NCBI GenBank assembly: GCA_035399845.1
Contig: DAOPJV010000005.1
Span: forward strand, 1-64,000
Direction: 5' to 3'
DNA: 64,000 bases
Source: ECT2AJA-110-A sp035399845
GTDB lineage: Bacteria > Planctomycetota > Phycisphaerae > UBA1845 > UTPLA1
Shown: positions 18,925 to 28,000 of the stretch, piece after piece
Layout: each line of letters begins with the position of its first letter
How positions within the stretch are numbered: the first letter of the stretch is position 1
Notes under the pieces: generated by a model
Database searches by the model: none
Seen by the model: only the letters and a program-made list of their open reading frames with translations
What the model was told of the DNA's origin: nothing
Made by a program: the position numbers and the translations under genes

Positions 18925-19746
18925 GTGCGATTGACGTTCTTCACGGAATTGCAGAATGAACTCCTGAGTATGCGTGCAAGCGAATCGGGAGAAGGTCTTG
19001 CGGGCAAACTCAACCATGAAATCGCAATGATCACCGGAAAGGCTGGCCGTGAGGGTGATTCCGGCTCAATCGCAGTTACACAGAGGATACTCCAAAAGCG
19101 CATCGACTTCCTGCGGGATTACGGACACGCGATTTCTCGCGCTGTGTTCCAGATCGCGGAAGCCGAGGGCGTATCGTTGGACAAAGCAGCCTTCGATGAA
19201 ATTACCGCGCTGATTGATCGACACATTCGTCCGGAAGCGAATCACGTGTTCAGGCAACTATGCGTTCGATACAACTCGATGGGCGACAAGGCGAATCTGG
19301 ATCGTTGGGAACGCGAACTCGACGAAACGGTCCGTCGAGCGGCGATTTCAAATCCCTACAAGGACTGGAGAGAGGTTTTGCACCGGGAGCGGGCACGGCT
19401 CGCACAGCAGGCTCCACGCGGCGGCGGATCTCAAGAGGGCCCCGAGAGTGAGAATGTCGCCTCACTCCAACCAGACGGCCCAGACGATGAGCCGTCCACG
19501 CCCACGGAGTTCTCGCCATCCGAGCTCGCTGCACACCTCCGCATGTCACTTCAGACACTCGGCAAGTATGTAGATCTCGCCGGCGTTCCGCGGCGAAGAA
19601 AGGGCGGGCGACCTCAGCATCGGTATTCCGCAGACGATGCAAAGAGCGTTGCCAATTCCATCGTTGCCTGCGACAGCGTGTTGCCAAGGCACCGAGACGC
19701 CGCATTAGGATTGCTCCGCATGCTTAGGAATAAAGAGCTGACCTAA
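18925..19746 (+). CDS. Hypothetical protein with C-terminal HTH-like segment
   Basis: I do not recognise this protein. The frame is open from 18712, but a strong ribosome binding site (GGAGG, 18913-18917) sits 7 bases before the GTG at 18925, giving 273 residues. Alternative starts at 18712 or 18751 would overlap or abut the preceding gene. The first 130 residues are largely helical. A low-complexity hinge (about 160-195) leads to a C-terminal domain with SPSELAAHLRMSLQTLGKYV and GRPQHRYSADDAKSV, which reads like a MerR/excisionase-type helix-turn-helix and wing. It is probably a DNA-binding accessory protein of the element. Confidence 0.6.
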   Translation: MRLTFFTELQNELLSMRASESGEGLAGKLNHEIAMITGKAGREGDSGSIAVTQRILQKRIDFLRDYGHAISRAVFQIAEAEGVSLDKAAFDEITALIDRHIRPEANHVFRQLCVRYNSMGDKANLDRWERELDETVRRAAISNPYKDWREVLHRERARLAQQAPRGGGSQEGPESENVASLQPDGPDDEPSTPTEFSPSELAAHLRMSLQTLGKYVDLAGVPRRRKGGRPQHRYSADDAKSVANSIVACDSVLPRHRDAALGLLRMLRNKELT

Positions 19747-19843
19747 TTCAAAGTAATTCCCATCTTATTCAAAACCGCCGTTTCTTATTCCCAATTCATG
19801 GTCATTCCATCCACGCGGACAATCCGCGCGGTATTAGTCAGGT

Positions 19844-20110
19844 ATGGCAAACGACGATTCGGACAAGACGTTCGTGACCATCAAGAAGGCCGCGGTGCAG
19901 ATCGGCGTACCAGTGGTGTGGCTCGAGCGTGAGGCTCGAGAAGGGCGAATTCCCGTACTTCGTGTCGGCGCGAGGCGGCTTTGTCGCGTGGAGGCCGTCC
20001 GAATTGTTCTGGACGAGCGATCTCGCGAGGGCGGTACAGGTGTTGACGATCACAACAGGGGACGTTTGAACACTTGCGATTCGCGGAGAGATCCCACGGA
20101 CGGATCGTAG
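19844..20110 (+). CDS. Excisionase-like HTH protein (first copy)
   Basis: This 88-residue protein has the small winged-helix pattern of HTH_17/excisionase proteins: VTIKKAAVQIGVPVVWLERE, REGRIPVLRVGARRL and CRVEAVRIVL. These proteins bend DNA at attachment sites or act as regulators. It is the first of two such genes in the element; the second is at 22484. It precedes the primase-helicase and may regulate it. The last 30 residues are polar and variable. Confidence 0.7.
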   Translation: MANDDSDKTFVTIKKAAVQIGVPVVWLEREAREGRIPVLRVGARRLCRVEAVRIVLDERSREGGTGVDDHNRGRLNTCDSRRDPTDGS

Positions 20111-20320
20111 TTGTGAGATAGTCATCCACCTGAACCCAGGACGGAAATCGCAGCAATATTGGGCGATGAGCCCTAATCGCTGAAAGCGAAAAGAAAGACG
20201 CCGTTGGCGGTCAGGCCAGTACGGCGTCAGGAGCGTAATTCACTATGGAAAATTCTACGGCTCGACGCTTCAAAGTCCAGCTCCAACTCGTGTGCTGGCG
20301 GCGCGGTGGGAGGGGGCGGC

Positions 20321-22306
20321 ATGACTGACCCCCTCGATTTGGTGCTCGGACGACTCGAGTATGTGAAGGGCGAGGGCCGGTCATTCACCGCGTGTTGCCC
20401 GGCCCATGACGATCAAAGTCCAAGTCTCTCAATCTCAAGAGCGGAAGACGGCACAGTCCTGTTGTGCTGTCACGCCGGATGTACTCAGGCTGCTGTACTC
20501 AAGGCACTCGGGATAACGGCGCGCGACCTCTTCCCCGCGGCGACGCGAAGATCGTCACGGAAGACAGCGCAGGGCAAGTTGAAGTCGCGCCCGTTCCGGA
20601 CAGCCAGAGAGGCCGTCGAGAGTTACTCCAAGACTCTTGGGCCGTATTCCCATCGATTCGACTATTTGGATGGAGACGGTGACATCGTTCAACTTGTGCT
20701 GCGCTGGGACGCGTGTCCACATCGCAAGAAAAAGGAAATCCGACCCGTTACCCGATGGCATGACGGGTGGCGAAAGCAATCTCGGCCGCGAAATCGTCCG
20801 CTCTACAACCTCTCCGCTATCAAGGACTACGAAGGCGATTTCATCGATGTCCATGAAGGTGAAGGCTGCGCCGATGCGGCGAATCGCTTGAGTGATGGTC
20901 GATTCCTGGCTACGACTTGGAGCGGCGGAGCGAAGGCGGTAGCGCGAACAGATTGGGAACCCCTGCGCGGGATGCGCATTCGCGTTTTCCCTGATCATGA
21001 CGACCCCGGACGCAAGGCTGCGGCAACAATCGTCCGCACGCTCAATGCGATGGGGCATGGAACGCATGCCGTGTTCGCGATACTACCGAATCTCACCGAT
21101 GGCGCCGATGTTGTCGATTTCATCGAATCCCGTCGAGCGGAGGGTGACGACGATGCGGTGATCGCCGACCTGATCCTGACCGCCCCCACAACGGACGCGA
21201 TTTCAGAGCACGCCGCCGACGAAGGTGATGAGCGCATCACGTTTGTGCGGATGTCGGACATTCTCCCGGAACCGGTCGTATGGTTGTGGCAGGATCGGAT
21301 AGCGATGGGCGCGTTGACAATTTTCAGTGGCGATCCTGATGTTGGCAAGACGACTATCGTGTGTGACTTGGCGGCCAGGGTCTCGCGCGGATGTGGCTGG
21401 CCAGATGGATCCGCAAACGTTGCCGGCGACGTGGTGATTATCAGCGCAGAGGACTCGGCAAAGTACACCATACGGCCACGCTTGGACTCTGCGGGCGCAG
21501 ACGTCCGGCGTATTCACTTTGGGGACGACATCGACCTGTCAAATCCGGCCCAGGTTCGCGCGTCGATCCAGCGAGTCTCAGGATGCCGGATGGTCATTCT
21601 CGATCCGTTGTCCGCGTTCCTCGGCGCCGTGGATTCCCACAAGGATGCAGGTGTGCGGCGTTCGCTAAAGCCGTTGGCGGCGATAGCGGAAGTTCTGGGT
21701 GTGGCCGTTCTCGGCATTATGCACCTTAACAAGAACAGCGACGGCCCCGCCATGACGCGCACAATGGGCAGCATGGCGTTCGTAGCGGCGTCCCGGGCAA
21801 GTTACATCTTCGCGAAGGACCCCGACGATTCCCAGGGCAGGCGTCGCCTCATGGGAAGGCTCAAAAATAATCTCTCTCCGATTACGACGGGGTTTGCGTA
21901 CCGCATTGAGCCAAGCCAGTCAAATTCGGAAATCGGTGTGGTCGCATGGGAACCTGACCCCGTGGATCTAGACGTCGACGCAATTCTTGGGGGGAGACGC
22001 AGGCGATCCCAGCGCCGAGAGCAATGCGAACAATGGCTTCGCGAGTGTTTGGAGGAGGGACCGAGGCCGTCAGCCGAGGTCGATGCGGCCGCGAAGGCTG
22101 CCGGATACTCGCCCAAGATGATCCAAGTTGCGCGCAAGACCCTCGGGGTGAAGGCCGAGAAGCTCGACTTCGCCGGCGGCTGGACGCTCCGATTCGTAGA
22201 CGCGGGTTCCTGCGATTCAGACGAAGACATCCACGACCGTGAGTCGGATGTGGGGATGCCTTCGACCGATTCGCCAGAATCGACGGATTGCGAAACCCCG
22301 AATTGA
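20321..22306 (+). CDS. Primase-helicase (CHC2-like zinc finger, Toprim-like, RepA-type ATPase)
   Basis: This 661-residue protein likely drives autonomous replication of the excised element. Residues 24-54 form a CHC2-like zinc ribbon (ACCPAHDDQSPSLSI ... CCHAGC). A Toprim-like region (about 150-270) has VHEGEGCADAANRL and VFPDHDDPGRKAA. The C-terminal RecA-like helicase (about 315-540) has Walker A GDPDVGKTT at about 337 and Walker B-like MVILDPLSAFLG. A winged-helix end (about 565-640) follows. The ATG at 20321 has a good ribosome binding site (GGGAGGGGG), so I prefer it over the longer frame from 20204. Such fused replicases are a hallmark of satellites and integrative plasmids. Confidence 0.87.
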   Translation: MTDPLDLVLGRLEYVKGEGRSFTACCPAHDDQSPSLSISRAEDGTVLLCCHAGCTQAAVLKALGITARDLFPAATRRSSRKTAQGKLKSRPFRTAREAVESYSKTLGPYSHRFDYLDGDGDIVQLVLRWDACPHRKKKEIRPVTRWHDGWRKQSRPRNRPLYNLSAIKDYEGDFIDVHEGEGCADAANRLSDGRFLATTWSGGAKAVARTDWEPLRGMRIRVFPDHDDPGRKAAATIVRTLNAMGHGTHAVFAILPNLTDGADVVDFIESRRAEGDDDAVIADLILTAPTTDAISEHAADEGDERITFVRMSDILPEPVVWLWQDRIAMGALTIFSGDPDVGKTTIVCDLAARVSRGCGWPDGSANVAGDVVIISAEDSAKYTIRPRLDSAGADVRRIHFGDDIDLSNPAQVRASIQRVSGCRMVILDPLSAFLGAVDSHKDAGVRRSLKPLAAIAEVLGVAVLGIMHLNKNSDGPAMTRTMGSMAFVAASRASYIFAKDPDDSQGRRRLMGRLKNNLSPITTGFAYRIEPSQSNSEIGVVAWEPDPVDLDVDAILGGRRRRSQRREQCEQWLRECLEEGPRPSAEVDAAAKAAGYSPKMIQVARKTLGVKAEKLDFAGGWTLRFVDAGSCDSDEDIHDRESDVGMPSTDSPESTDCETPN

Positions 22307-22317
22307 GATAGCGCAAG

Positions 22318-22354
22318 CCGAAGGCATCCGCTCGATGGTGACGGATGCCTTCGG
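22318..22354 (+). repeat. Perfect 13-bp inverted repeat downstream of the primase-helicase
   Basis: CCGAAGGCATCCG at 22318-22330 is exactly inverted at 22342-22354 with an 11-base spacer, starting 12 bases after the stop codon at 22306. No T-tract follows, so a simple intrinsic terminator is not supported. A partial further copy (CCGAAGGCGTCC) occurs from about 22370. It may be an mRNA-end stabiliser, a regulator-binding site or part of a replication origin. Confidence 0.7.
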
Positions 22355-22483
22355 ATACAGATATTGCAGGCCGAAGGCGTCCTGGTCAGAGCGTATGCGA
22401 AGACAGGGCAAGTGCTCGCGGGAACCGCGATCAGTCACTTCGGATGACGAGAGATAGTTGGCCGCAGACGGAGCGATCAGAAT

Positions 22484-22675
22484 ATGACTACAGAACCAAC
22501 AGGCATCGAGCCCGCAGCCTTGAGCCGGAAGGATGCCGCCAGGTACCTCGGTATTGGCGAACGCACTCTTTGGAGTCTGTCGGCGTCGGGCGAAATTCCG
22601 TGCTGCAAGATTCGCGCGAGAGTCGTGTATCGTCGATGTGACCTGGACGAGTATCTCAGGAAGCTTGCTAAGTAG
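22484..22675 (+). CDS. Excisionase-like HTH protein (second copy)
   Basis: This 63-residue protein is almost entirely one HTH_17 domain: ALSRKDAARYLGIGERTLWS, SASGEIPCCKI and RRCDLDEYLRKLAK. Its place just before the XRE regulator and integrase fits a recombination directionality factor (excisionase) that favours excision over integration. A regulatory role is the main alternative. Confidence 0.8.
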   Translation: MTTEPTGIEPAALSRKDAARYLGIGERTLWSLSASGEIPCCKIRARVVYRRCDLDEYLRKLAK

Positions 22676-22732
22676 AATATGCGCTAGTAAGATAATATCA
22701 TCAGAGCAGGTTGTCGGCAGGAGAATCGACCC

Positions 22733-22924
22733 ATGCAGGACTGGAATGAAGTGCTACGCAAGGCGTGCGAGCGGGACAAGCGGACGACGTATGCGATCGC
22801 GAGGGACTCGGGATTGGCTGTGGCGCCGCTGTCGAGATTCATCGCCGGTACGCAGACCATCACGTTGACGAGCGCGATGAAACTGGCGGACACGCTGGGG
22901 TATCGACTGACGAAGGGCAAGTGA
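22733..22924 (+). CDS. XRE-type helix-turn-helix regulator
   Basis: This 63-residue protein matches the Cro/C1-type HTH: TTYAIARDSGLAVAPLSRFI followed by AGTQTITLTSAMKLADTLGY. It ends at 22924, one base before the integrase ATG at 22926, so both genes are likely on one message. It probably controls the integrase or lysogeny-like state of the island. Confidence 0.85.
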   Translation: MQDWNEVLRKACERDKRTTYAIARDSGLAVAPLSRFIAGTQTITLTSAMKLADTLGYRLTKGK

Positions 22925-22925
22925 C

Positions 22926-24359
22926 ATGGCCAAACGACGCAAAGCCAAACGTGGCAACGGTACGGGCTCGGTCTACAAGCGGGCGCCCAACGGCGCGTAT
23001 ATCGCGAGTTGGACGACCCATGACGGCAAGCGGAAAGAGCGATCAACGAAAACGACTGACCTTGCCGTCGCCGAGCGTATCCTCGCGTCCTACGTCAACG
23101 ATGAAGCGATGCGGGCGCGGGGGCTGTACGACGCTACCGCCGAACGGCATGCCGACGAGGGGCGAAAGCCGATCGGGGCACACGTGGGCGCGTACATCCA
23201 ATCATGCCAACGCTCAGGACACACCGCCCAGCATGTATTTCAGAAGCGCCGGCACCTTGAACGACTGATTGCGGACAGCGACGTGACTCGACTGGCCGAA
23301 CTGACATCGGATGCGCTTGAGCGGCACTTGTTCCGCCGGAAGCAGGACGGTAAGGCTGCGCGCACGATCAACGCCTCTCGACAGGCGGCGGTTGCGTTCG
23401 CCAACTGGTGCGTGAAGACGGGCCGAATGCCCTCGAACCCCCTGGCTGTCGTCGCGAAACTCAACGAGGAAATGGACCGCAAGCGTGTTCGGCGGCCGTT
23501 GACGGACGTTGAGTTAGTCAGCTTGCTCGGCGTCGCTCAGAAGGCCGGACGCAAGGCTTGGTATCTGTGCGCGGCGCTGGCCGGGCTCCGGCGCGGCGAC
23601 ATGGTCAATCTCGAATGGCGGGACGTGAACTTCGATGAGGGGACCTTGACCATTCGAAACGGCAAGAGCGGTCGGACGGACGTTGTGCCGCTTCATCCCC
23701 AGCTCGCCGACGAATTACTGGCTCGCCGCGGTACGGCGATGCCGATGGCGCGCGTGTTCCCGCATCCAGTGTCGAATACGACACGCCTGAGAGACTTCCT
23801 GAACGCCGGGCTCGCTCGCAAGGAAGTCGTGCGAGACGCCAACGGTGAGCCTGTCATGGTCAAGCGGCACGACCGACCGTCGAAGTATGAGAAAGTGCGG
23901 ATTGTCACGACCGACGACGAGGGGCGCGAGATCGATTTGCATGCCCTCCGAACGACTCTTGGAACGAATCTGGCGCGATCTGGAGTAACGCCCCAGGTTG
24001 CCCAGCGGATCATGCGACACGCGGACTACAGGACGACGCTGGCTCACTACACGGTTCTTGGGCTCAACGACACGTCGGCCGCCATCGAACGGATAGCCGC
24101 CATCGAGGCGCCAGCAACGGTTGCTGTCGCCGTTGGCGGAACCGATTTGAAACACCAGCAACATCCACGGCAACCGGGCGGCGGGAACTCGCGATCGGTG
24201 GCGAGCGGGCGCGAAGTTCCAACGGGCCGAAAGCACGATCCGGCTGTCGTAAGTCCTCGATATTCGGCTGGAAATTGCGAAAACTCGCGAGAGCTTGCGA
24301 GGGATTGCGAACAGCGGGCGACGCGACTCGAACGCGCAACATTCAGCTTGGAAGGCTGA
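22926..24359 (+). CDS. Tyrosine recombinase/integrase, truncated by its own attachment site
   Basis: This 477-residue integrase has an N-terminal arm/core-binding region (about 1-175) and a catalytic domain with Arg222 (GLRRGDMVNLEW), His339 and Arg342 (HALRTTLG), His365 (MRHADYR) and nucleophile Tyr375 (HYTVL). About 100 residues of low-complexity linker follow. The last 14-15 codons lie inside the 46-base attachment repeat, antisense to the tRNA. The stop TGA (24357-24359) uses the first chromosomal base beyond the repeat. On the excised circle that base is replaced by C and the frame runs into 4159-4344, adding 61 residues. The catalytic residues are all upstream, so the truncated form may still be active; the tail could govern stability or excision. 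Confidence 0.95.
   Translation: MAKRRKAKRGNGTGSVYKRAPNGAYIASWTTHDGKRKERSTKTTDLAVAERILASYVNDEAMRARGLYDATAERHADEGRKPIGAHVGAYIQSCQRSGHTAQHVFQKRRHLERLIADSDVTRLAELTSDALERHLFRRKQDGKAARTINASRQAAVAFANWCVKTGRMPSNPLAVVAKLNEEMDRKRVRRPLTDVELVSLLGVAQKAGRKAWYLCAALAGLRRGDMVNLEWRDVNFDEGTLTIRNGKSGRTDVVPLHPQLADELLARRGTAMPMARVFPHPVSNTTRLRDFLNAGLARKEVVRDANGEPVMVKRHDRPSKYEKVRIVTTDDEGREIDLHALRTTLGTNLARSGVTPQVAQRIMRHADYRTTLAHYTVLGLNDTSAAIERIAAIEAPATVAVAVGGTDLKHQQHPRQPGGGNSRSVASGREVPTGRKHDPAVVSPRYSAGNCENSRELARDCEQRATRLERATFSLEG
24313..24358. repeat. Right attachment-site repeat (attR core)
   Basis: These 46 bases are identical to 4115-4160. They form the anticodon-to-3'-end part of tRNA-Gly on the minus strand and, on the plus strand, the end of the integrase gene. 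The copy is brought in by the element and restores the tRNA. Confidence 0.95.
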
Positions 24360-24384
24360 TGCTCTACCATTGAGCTACGCCCGC
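24313..24384 (-). tRNA. tRNA-Gly (anticodon UCC)
   Basis: The 72-base minus-strand sequence folds into a full cloverleaf. Acceptor stem GCGGGCG/CGCCCGC, D arm GCTC-AATGGTA-GAGC, anticodon stem TCAGC/GCTGA with loop CTTCCAA (anticodon TCC), T arm with TTCGAGT, discriminator T. CCA is not encoded. The 5' half is chromosomal and the 3' half comes from the integrated element. Confidence 0.97.
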
Positions 24385-25002
24385 GATGGCGCTCCTGCGA
24401 AGGACGCGTGACCGCAACTGCGACGCGGCGCGTCGGCGGTACGGCGATCGCAAGGGAAGTCGCCAATTTAACTTATCGTTTCAGGAACGCAAGCGGCCGG
24501 CGATTGTGTCGTGGCCCGGGATCGGGACACGTGACGTTCACATTGCCGCCGTCGGATCCCATGTCGGCTTCGGCGACTGCGATGGCGTCTCCTGTGGGGC
24601 CCGTCGCGCCGATTGTGATGACCGGCGGCAATCCCGGTTTGCGGGGCGCCGGGACCTCGCGGCGCGGTTGACCTCCGTCGTATCGCCGGCTGACGCCCAT
24701 CCGAATGCGACTCCGCTCGCGCCGCCCCCAGGTCCGCGACGCTTCGCGTCGATCCCGGAACCACGCGCCACGATCCGTCGATGCGACGGCCGCACATTGC
24801 GGACGCGATTGCCCGATCTCCGCCCTTGTTGTTCGACGCCCGACGGCGACCGCTTCACTCGGCGTGACGTCGGTCCCACCCTGAATTGTGCCGATTTTCT
24901 CGGCTCGTTCGGGTTAATCGGTGTCCCTTACTGCGCCCCGTCAGTGGGGCAACCTAATCGGCGTCATCGCCGCAGCCGATCTTCCATACGCGAGCAGCCC
25001 GA
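24385..25002. other. Intergenic stretch between tRNA-Gly and the sensor kinase
   Basis: These 618 bases show no convincing gene. Long open frames cross it on both strands, as expected from high GC, but they lack motifs and ribosome binding sites. It should hold the tRNA-Gly promoter (minus strand) and that of the kinase. Confidence 0.45.
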
Positions 25003-28000
25003 TTGTCAAACGTCCGAGTTGTGCGGGGGGGACCGCCCGACGGGAGCGTTGGCGCTGTCCGGGGCTCACGTTGCGGGTGGAACCTCTCTGTGGAGATATG
25101 GCGGAGCACATGTCGGGCCCTGTTGGAGATCATCGTCGTGGGCGGCGCCACGACGACGGCGATCTATCTCGTCAATCCCCTCCTGGCGTCGCAGTACGAT
25201 CCGGCCGTCGTTTCGACGATTGAGGCAATCGCGCTGGTGCTGATCGCCGGTCCGATTGTGATCTGGCGGATTCACGCCGCATTTCAGCGACTTCAGCGGG
25301 ACAGGCTGGCCGCCGGCGGGCGACATCGGCTCTCCACGTTCTCAACGCCTTTCGCCGTCCTGCTGACGGGGCTCGCCTTCACGACGACGGCCTCGATCGG
25401 CGCTCGGCGGGGCGTACAGCTCGAAGCGCGCGCCTACTTCGATCGCCTTGTGGAGCGAATTGCGACAGAGATTCAACAGCGATCGAATCAGGTGATCTAC
25501 GGCCTCAATGGCGCTCGTGGTGTTTTTGCCGCAAGCAAGCATGTCGATCGTTCGGAATTCCGCGCCTATGTGGCGTCACGCGATCTGCCGCACGAATTCC
25601 CCGGCGCCAACGGATTCGGCTTCGTTCAGCACGTGCGACGAGCGGAACTGGACGCCTTCATCGTTGAAGAGCGTGAAGACGGCGCTCCGGATTTTCAGAT
25701 CCGGACCGTGGCGCCGGATGTTCCCGGCGCACGACCGATCATCGCGTCGGATCTCTATGTCATCAAGCACATCTACCCGATCGAGACGAACCGCGAAGCC
25801 TGGGGGCTCGACATCGGCAGCGATGCGATTCGGCGCGAAGGGATCGAACGGGCGGTCCGCACGGGGAGGCCGGCGATCACGGGCCGAATTCAGCTGGTTC
25901 AGGATGCGAAGCGGCGCTCGGGTTTCCTTTATTTCGTTCCCATCTACCGGAACGGCGGCGATGTCTCGACAGAAAAGGCGCGAGAGGCGGCCATCTTCGG
26001 GTTGGTCTATGCGCCGATTATCCTGGAAAAAACACTCGCCGGGCTCTACGAGTCCGCCAGCCGCGAAATCGACTTCGAGGTGTTTGATGGCGCGGCCGCC
26101 ATCGAGGACGCGGAGCTGTTCAGCAGCGTCGGTCGATTCGACATGACGGAACGACCGCTCGCGAGCAGTATGTTCAGCGAATTTGTCTTTATCCCCGTGG
26201 GCGGTCGGATGTGGACGATCCGTACGAGGACCACACCGGCATTCGAGGCGATGGTCGACTACTCGGTTCCCATCCTGATCGGCGTCGGTGGCGGCGTCCT
26301 GAGCGTCATGCTCTCGCTGGTTGTGTTTGCGCTGATGACATCGCGCACACGCGCGCTGCGAATGGCGCATGAAATGACCGCCGACCTGGCCATGGCCAAG
26401 GCGGCCGCCGAAGACGCGCTGCGTGACGCCAGGGCCTTCCGGACGGCGCTCGATCAGCATTCGATCATCTCCGTGGCGGACGCCGACGGCCGCATTCTGG
26501 ACGTCAACGAGCCATTCTGCCGGATCAGCGGCTATTCGCGTGACGAACTGATCGGACGCGATCATCGGCTGCTCAAGTCGGGCGTCCATTCATCGGAATT
26601 CTGGGCGGACCTGTGGGGCACGCTGCTCGCCGGCAGAGCCTGGCACGGAGAGATGTGCAATCGGCACAAGGACGGTTCGCTCTACTGGGTGGACAGCATC
26701 ATCGCGCCGTTCAGAGAGGCCGATGGTTCGATCAACTGTTTTGTTTCCATTCGCAACGACATTACGGAGCGCAAGCGGGCGGACGCCGCGCTGCAGCAAC
26801 TGGCAAGTCGCCTCGCGCTTGCCGTCCGCGCCGGCGGCGTCGGTATCTGGGATTTTGATGTCATCAGTCAGCAACTGATCTGGGACGATCAGATGCATCG
26901 GCTGTACGGCCTCGGCGAGACCCGGCTGAAGGACGCGCTTGAGGCCTGGCGACGAAGCATCCATCCGGACGATCGTGCGCGTGTTGAAGCGGAGATCGAC
27001 GCCGCGGTTCGCGGTGAAAGGGAATTTGATACCGAGTTTCGCATTGTCTGGGCGGATGGATCCATCCATGACATCCGTGCGCTCGCCGTCGTTGAGCACG
27101 ACGCGGATCGACGCCCGTGCCGGCTCGTCGGCACAAACTGGGACATCACGTCTCAGAAGCGGGCCGAGTCGCGCCTTCGTGACGTGAATCGATCACTTGA
27201 AGCGGCGACGGCTCGCGCCAACAGCCTGGCGAACGAGGCGCGCGAGCTCGCAACCAAGGCCGACAACGCCAATACAGCCAAGAGCGAATTCCTCGCGAAC
27301 ATGAGCCACGAGATTCGGACGCCGATGACGGCGATTCTCGGCTTTGCGGAACTGATGGCGGAGAACATCGCCGACAACTGCGTCGACGACATCGATGACT
27401 GGAGCGAATCGATCTCGACGATCAAGCGCAACGGCGAACATCTGCTTCGGATCATCAACGACATCCTCGACCTTTCCAAGATCGAAGCCCATAAGATGAC
27501 GGTGGAGAACATCGTCTGTTCACCCAACGATATCGTCGCCGATGTCACATCGCTGATGCGCGTTCGCGCGAATGAGAAACAACTCGCGTTCCATACCAAG
27601 GTGCTTGGTGAGATTCCTCGAACGATTGCCACGGACCCGGTTCGACTGCGGCAGATCCTCATCAATCTGCTCGGAAACGCGATCAAGTTCACGGATGCCG
27701 GCGACGTGCGACTGGAAGTGCAGTACGTGGCCGACAAGGACGGTCCACGCCTCCAGTTCAATGTAATGGATACGGGGATCGGCATGACGCCCGAGCAGAC
27801 CGAGCGGATCTTCCAGCCGTTTACGCAGGCGGACAACACGACGACCCGCCAGTTCGGCGGGACGGGTCTGGGCCTGACGATCAGCAAGCGTCTGGCCCAG
27901 CTGCTGGGCGGAGACATTGATCTGGTTCGATCCGAAGTCGGCGCCGGAACGGAATATCGCGTCACGATCCGGACGGGCGCGATCGACGGCGCGGATCCCG

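Larger units (their letters stand above)
4161..24358. mobile_element. tRNA-Gly-integrated 20.2-kb genomic island (satellite/ICE-like)
   Basis: The segment between the two 46-base repeats is 20,198 bp. It ends with a tyrosine integrase abutting the tRNA-Gly gene, the standard layout of site-specific integration into a tRNA 3' end. The element supplies a replacement tRNA 3' half, so the tRNA stays intact. From left to right it carries two secreted-protein genes, a small Cys-rich gene, a six-gene restriction/abortive-infection operon and a mobility-replication module (terminase-small-like HTH, HTH proteins, primase-helicase, XRE, integrase). No structural phage genes, relaxase or conjugation genes are visible, so transfer would need a helper. 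The boundaries are firm; the satellite interpretation is inference. Confidence 0.9.

Noticed and set aside
4161..24358. The island as a complete prophage
   Set aside because: No capsid, portal, large terminase, tail or lysis genes are visible.
22926..24359. Integrase as a decayed pseudogene because of its odd C-terminus
   Set aside because: All catalytic residues are present, and the odd end is explained by the attachment site inside the gene.
24386..25243. 285-residue frame upstream of the sensor kinase
   Set aside because: Arg-rich composition typical of a non-coding high-GC frame; it runs into the kinase in another frame.
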